Program-made: the position numbers and the translations under genes
The notes under the pieces: model-generated
Databases searched by the model: none
What the model was told of the DNA's origin: nothing
The model's input: the letters and a program-made list of their open reading frames with translations, nothing else
Part shown: piece by piece, positions 60,879 through 64,000 of the stretch
Layout of the letters: each line of letters starts with the position of its first letter
Position numbering within the stretch: the first letter of the stretch is position 1
Assembly (NCBI GenBank): GCA_009917695.1
Contig: JAACJG010000012.1
Span: 1 to 64,000 of the forward strand
Direction of reading: 5' to 3'
DNA from: Candidatus Rifleibacterium amylolyticum
Lineage (GTDB): Bacteria; Muiribacteriota; Ozemobacteria; Ozemobacterales; Ozemobacteraceae
DNA length: 64,000 nucleotides

Positions 60879-61757
60879 TCAGGAGCTTTCTATCGCCTGT
60901 TGCGCAGTGGTTCTCACTGGCGCCTTTTGGCTTTCGTCTTTCTTTTCGACAGACGCATCTGGCAATGGATTTGCGCTTTTGTTATTCGTTCCGGCAGTGG
61001 CTGATCGGTCGATCTCTGACAGAACAGGTCGCACGGACTCATTACAGAAAAATAATTCGGGAATACGAGGTATCATGGTATATGCAACAAGAGCAGAAGA
61101 CCACAGCAGAAACATGGATACATCACTGGCCGGATTGGGGGCGACATTAACCGCCAGGCGCAGCAGTGAATGCAGCCAGAGCGAGGGAATGAGCATGCGC
61201 AGAAAGATTGCTGCCGCGGCCGGCATCAGTGTGCGGCTTAGATGCTTCTCGTCGGGCTGTATCATCGGAGTCAGATAATCTATGCTGCGTAATGGGTAGG
61301 CATAGTAAACCCTGCTCCAGAAAGCGAATTCCATGTGGCTTTCCTGGTTCTGCCAGAGCAGAGATTTAAGTCCGGGTTGCACGGATTTCTGGTATGCATC
61401 GCTGTCGGCCATTTTCCAGGCTCTGTGTATGCAGATTCTGGTGACGAAAACCTGACACAGGAAGGTTATGGTGAATGCCGGATAAAAACCTGAGACTATC
61501 ATAAGAAACGCGAAGGGCAGAAGTGACGGTATGCCGGTCAGCATCAGAATTGTGATGACAAAAAAGACAAGTGGCCAGACCCACAGGGGTTGAAATTCGG
61601 CTTGTACCGAAATGCCTGTCAGTTCGGCCTTCAGTCCGGCCTGGGTCAGAAATTCCGGGTTAGAGCCGGAAATCAGCCAGATCATGACTGCCATTCCGAA
61701 GATTGCCAGTATGAAATACACCCATCTTATCGCGATCTGATTTGAATATTTCCACAT
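60879..61757 (-). CDS. VTT/DedA-like multi-pass membrane protein
   Basis: A 292-residue protein with hydrophobic segments at about 10-30, 55-72, 75-100 and 215-235. The G-x-x-S-L-L-P-F-A-F-L-M-I-V-S-G-F run and the later SRVYYAYPLRSIDYLTP segment resemble the TVP38/TMEM64 (VTT) fold, a group linked to lipid scrambling or transport. The match is by pattern only. The C-terminal 50 residues are polar and disordered. The ATG at 61757 lacks a clear ribosome binding site; a TTG at 61823 would add 22 residues. Confidence 0.6.
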   Translation of the reverse strand: MWKYSNQIAIRWVYFILAIFGMAVMIWLISGSNPEFLTQAGLKAELTGISVQAEFQPLWVWPLVFFVITILMLTGIPSLLPFAFLMIVSGFYPAFTITFLCQVFVTRICIHRAWKMADSDAYQKSVQPGLKSLLWQNQESHMEFAFWSRVYYAYPLRSIDYLTPMIQPDEKHLSRTLMPAAAAIFLRMLIPSLWLHSLLRLAVNVAPNPASDVSMFLLWSSALVAYTMIPRIPELFFCNESVRPVLSEIDRSATAGTNNKSANPLPDASVEKKDESQKAPVRTTAQQAIESS

Positions 61758-61839
61758 GAGGCAGTCAATATATAAAGAATGTCTGAAATAGCAAGACGAA
61801 AGATTACTGTCTGTTTGTAGCAATTGATAATAAAGATTG

Positions 61840-61868
61840 TTGTTTATCTGAATTATTTGTGCTAATGT
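61840..61868 (+). promoter_or_regulatory. Promoter of the STAS/GGDEF operon
   Basis: TTGTTT at 61840 and TAATGT at 61863 with 17 bases between, and TG one base before the -10. The start near 61875 leaves about 70 bases before the ATG. Confidence 0.5.
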
Positions 61869-61946
61869 GTTATTGAGAAATTCCTCCAGCAGGACAGAGA
61901 CGGTATCAGGAAGAATTTAAGTTGCCAGGGAGCTTAACAAGCAATT

Positions 61947-62297
61947 ATGTCAGAAGAATTCTCTCTAACGCATCAGGTTGATGATAATGTGCTGATCATC
62001 AGAACCAATGGTTATTTGAACGACCTGGGCGCTGAGCAGGTTGACGAGATCTGTTCCGAGCATCTCGAAAAATCGATCAACAAAATCGTCATCAATCTTG
62101 AGCAGTCGCCGCTGATCAACAGTATAGGAATATCAATTCTGATAGGCGTCATAGAAGCGATCGAGGAATCGGAAGGTGCGCTGGCATTCACTAACTTAAC
62201 CCCAACTAACCGCAAAACTTTTGAAATGATGGGGCTTTTGCAGTTTGCACAGCCCTTCGATAAAGAAGAAGAAGCCGTAGCAAAATTTAAGGGTTAA
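61947..62297 (+). CDS. STAS-domain protein, anti-sigma-factor-antagonist-like
   Basis: A 116-residue single STAS domain of the SpoIIAA/RsbV type. The expected phosphorylation Ser is Ser59 in LINSIGISIL, with Asn in place of the usual Asp before it. Such proteins bind and release anti-sigma kinases in partner-switching systems. No anti-sigma kinase is in the window. It is followed by a GGDEF gene after five bases, so it may instead regulate that cyclase. Confidence 0.85.
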   Translation: MSEEFSLTHQVDDNVLIIRTNGYLNDLGAEQVDEICSEHLEKSINKIVINLEQSPLINSIGISILIGVIEAIEESEGALAFTNLTPTNRKTFEMMGLLQFAQPFDKEEEAVAKFKG

Positions 62298-62302
62298 GTC
62301 TC

Positions 62303-63883
62303 ATGTCTGAGCAGATGTCTGACCTTGAACAGAAAATGCAGCAGCAGGTGCTGCGCTATGAGTATGTTCTGGAAGCCCTCAGTGATATTGGCGATGAGCT
62401 TTGTCGCGTCAGCAGCTTTGATGCTCAGCTGAAGTCTCTTTTACACCTTCTTCTCGGCACCCTTGGCGTTCGCAAGGGAGGCATTTTTCTCTTCGAAAAC
62501 TATACGAAGAAGGTATCCCTGCGTTGCTCCTGGAAACTCGTTCACAAAACTTACGATTTTGAACTCGAGCAGGATGAAGTCAAACTGCTCGAAGACGAAT
62601 CCGCTGAAATCACGCATCGGGTCAAAGATTTCCCGCATCTTAAAAACTGTCTGCAGGATTTTACAGAAGACAATCTTGACTGTATCTCTGTCCTGAAGGT
62701 TAGAGAAAAGCTCATCGGTTTTCTCGTAGTCGGTCATAAACTCAAAGAAGTGCCTCTCACCGACAAAGAAATGAGCTTTCTCAAGACTCTTTCTCGAAAC
62801 ATTTCGGTTGCTATAAATAACTTTCTTCTTCTCTCTGAGCTGCGCGAAGCAAACGTAAGGCTCGACGAGAAGATCCAGGAAGTCAGTATTCTTTATCAGG
62901 CATCGCAGATGATTTCGTCAGAGCTGCAGTTGCAGGCTCTGCTCGATATGGCGATGAGTGCTATCTCTGAAATTACCGATATAGAGCGCGGTTCTACCTG
63001 GCTTTACGATGAAGAACATCGCTCGTTCAACCTGATGAGCCATCTTGGCGATGCAACAGAGCTGCCAGACGCCCTGTCGCTCGAAGATTCAGAAATATTA
63101 CAGATGGCACAGGACCGCAAAGAATCATTTGAATACGAGCAGGGCAGGTCAGAGAAGCCGGCAACGCTCAAACGCCTTGACGAGAAGGTTTTTGGCCGTT
63201 CATTTGTTGTCGTTCCAATTCTTAATCAGGGCGAGTTTCTTGGCCTCGTGCATCTGTGCGCTGCCGAATCGGCAAAAGGTTTTACCAATCGTGACATAAG
63301 GCTGATCAAGGTTTTTGCCGTGCAGCTGGGGGCTGCCGTTAAGAACGCGCAGCTTTATGAGCAGGCTATTACCGATGGTATGACCAAGCTTTATCTGCAC
63401 CGCTACTTCAAACAGCGCCTGCTCGATGAAATAAAGCGCGCTGCAAGATTCAAACGCAGTCTTGCTCTGATAATGGTCGATATCGATCACTTCAAGTGTC
63501 TGAATGACAATTATGGCCATCAGACCGGAGATGATGTACTGAGACATGTGGCAGCCATACTGCGCCGCGCTGTGCGTACACACGATCTGCCGGTTCGCTA
63601 TGGTGGTGAAGAATTTGCTCTGGTACTGCCAGAAACCGATATGACCGGGGCAGTTGCTGTAGCCGAGCGTGTGCGGCGTTCCATCGAAAACGATTATCTC
63701 GAAGTGTCTGGGGTCGTGCACAAGATCAGCGCGAGCTTTGGTGTTTCAGTGTTCCCTGACTGCGCTGACGATATGGATTCTTTGATAAAGGCTGCCGACG
63801 TTGCACTCTACTGGTCTAAAGAACACGGCCGCAACCAGGTTACCGCCGCCCCTTCGAAAGTATCGCGCGAGGCTGATATTTAA
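62303..63883 (+). CDS. Diguanylate cyclase with two GAF domains
   Basis: A 526-residue soluble protein. GAF domains lie at about 30-180 and 200-350. The GGDEF domain (about 360-515) has active-site RYGGEEF and a canonical inhibitory RxxD (RTHD) upstream, so product inhibition is likely, unlike the cyclase at 22042. It has no membrane segment, so it acts in the cytoplasm. It is co-transcribed with the STAS gene. Its stop codon overlaps the convergent partial gene at the right edge. Confidence 0.92.
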   Translation: MSEQMSDLEQKMQQQVLRYEYVLEALSDIGDELCRVSSFDAQLKSLLHLLLGTLGVRKGGIFLFENYTKKVSLRCSWKLVHKTYDFELEQDEVKLLEDESAEITHRVKDFPHLKNCLQDFTEDNLDCISVLKVREKLIGFLVVGHKLKEVPLTDKEMSFLKTLSRNISVAINNFLLLSELREANVRLDEKIQEVSILYQASQMISSELQLQALLDMAMSAISEITDIERGSTWLYDEEHRSFNLMSHLGDATELPDALSLEDSEILQMAQDRKESFEYEQGRSEKPATLKRLDEKVFGRSFVVVPILNQGEFLGLVHLCAAESAKGFTNRDIRLIKVFAVQLGAAVKNAQLYEQAITDGMTKLYLHRYFKQRLLDEIKRAARFKRSLALIMVDIDHFKCLNDNYGHQTGDDVLRHVAAILRRAVRTHDLPVRYGGEEFALVLPETDMTGAVAVAERVRRSIENDYLEVSGVVHKISASFGVSVFPDCADDMDSLIKAADVALYWSKEHGRNQVTAAPSKVSREADI

Positions 63884-63998
63884 CAGGTCAGCTTGCCAGT
63901 ATTCCCGCCAGAACTCTTTTGTAACAGCATTATCTTGCTGCGGCGTGGGGTAATCTCATCTTTCAGGATTCTCCAGCCTTTTTCCGGCAGTAAAGAAA
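63880..63998 (-). CDS. C-terminal fragment of a gene entering from the right edge
   Basis: A minus-strand frame is open from the right edge to a TAA at 63882-63880, giving 39 residues. The other two minus frames hit stops close to the edge. The residues are plausible (RILKDEITPRRSKIMLL) but no family is seen. Its stop overlaps the GGDEF stop by two bases on the other strand. Without the rest of the gene the call is tentative. Confidence 0.4.
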   Translation of the reverse strand, partial: SLLPEKGWRILKDEITPRRSKIMLLQKSSGGNTGKLTC

Positions 63999-64000
63999 GC

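Overview
The window is ordinary bacterial chromosome, densely coded on both strands, with roughly even base composition and no insertion sequence, prophage or CRISPR array. The cell is a diderm: there is a bifunctional class A penicillin-binding protein, a periplasmic HtrA protease, a lipobox lipoprotein and many signal-peptide proteins. It makes type IV-type (pseudo)pilins, uses c-di-GMP and Hanks-type Ser/Thr phosphorylation, has Hfq, and has a bacterial type A RNase P RNA. The many exported TPR, HEAT and beta-propeller proteins of no clear family point to a poorly sampled lineage. Candidate phylum Riflebacteria would fit, but that is a guess from style and not a demonstrated assignment.

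Layout. 1-2.8 kb (minus): UDP-glucuronate decarboxylase, hypoxanthine phosphoribosyltransferase, an MBL-fold hydrolase and an exported protein cut by the left edge. 2.9-4.4 kb: HtrA protease behind an ECF-like promoter. 5.4-10.5 kb: a signalling block of FHA-MinD/CpaE-like protein, PEGA/TPR Ser/Thr kinase, PP2C phosphatase and, convergent, a cNMP-binding-domain MinD/CpaE-like protein. 10.6-13.7 kb: SH3b cell-wall hydrolase and two exported propeller-like proteins. 13.7-18.8 kb: folC-namZ (minus) and PBP1A (plus). 18.8-26.3 kb (minus): zinc-ribbon membrane protein, Hfq, a cNMP domain fused to a chemoreceptor tip, DusB, a HAMP-GAF-GGDEF protein, a PhnD-like lipoprotein and an exported protein. 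26.5-30.5 kb (plus): a four-gene minor-pilin operon. 30.6-35.3 kb: an exported heptad-glycine repeat protein, a TPR protein, a DUF3109 pair and a HEAT protein.

35.3-42.8 kb (minus): lepA, NHL/TPR protein, VanW protein, gpsA, plsY and der. 43-45 kb: zinc-ribbon coiled-coil protein, TPM protein and rnpB. 45-48.6 kb: CbiX-like protein, TPR protein and an output-less membrane sensor. 48.6-52 kb: dnaG, rpoD, one CAU tRNA and two identical tRNA-Glu genes. 52-58.6 kb: M36-like peptidase, clpX, pckA, radC and udk. 58.6-64 kb: a candidate small RNA, transketolase, a VTT-like membrane protein, STAS protein, GAF-GAF-GGDEF protein and a partial gene at the right edge.

Four points stand out. First, the kinase/phosphatase block is paired with two MinD/CpaE-like ATPases that carry different sensor heads, one of which lacks the Walker A lysine. 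Second, a candidate Hfq-type small RNA between udk and transketolase carries an anti-Shine-Dalgarno sequence. Third, a secreted protein is built on a glycine-marked heptad repeat. Fourth, a dispersed palindrome of about 75 bp sits in two convergent intergenic gaps.
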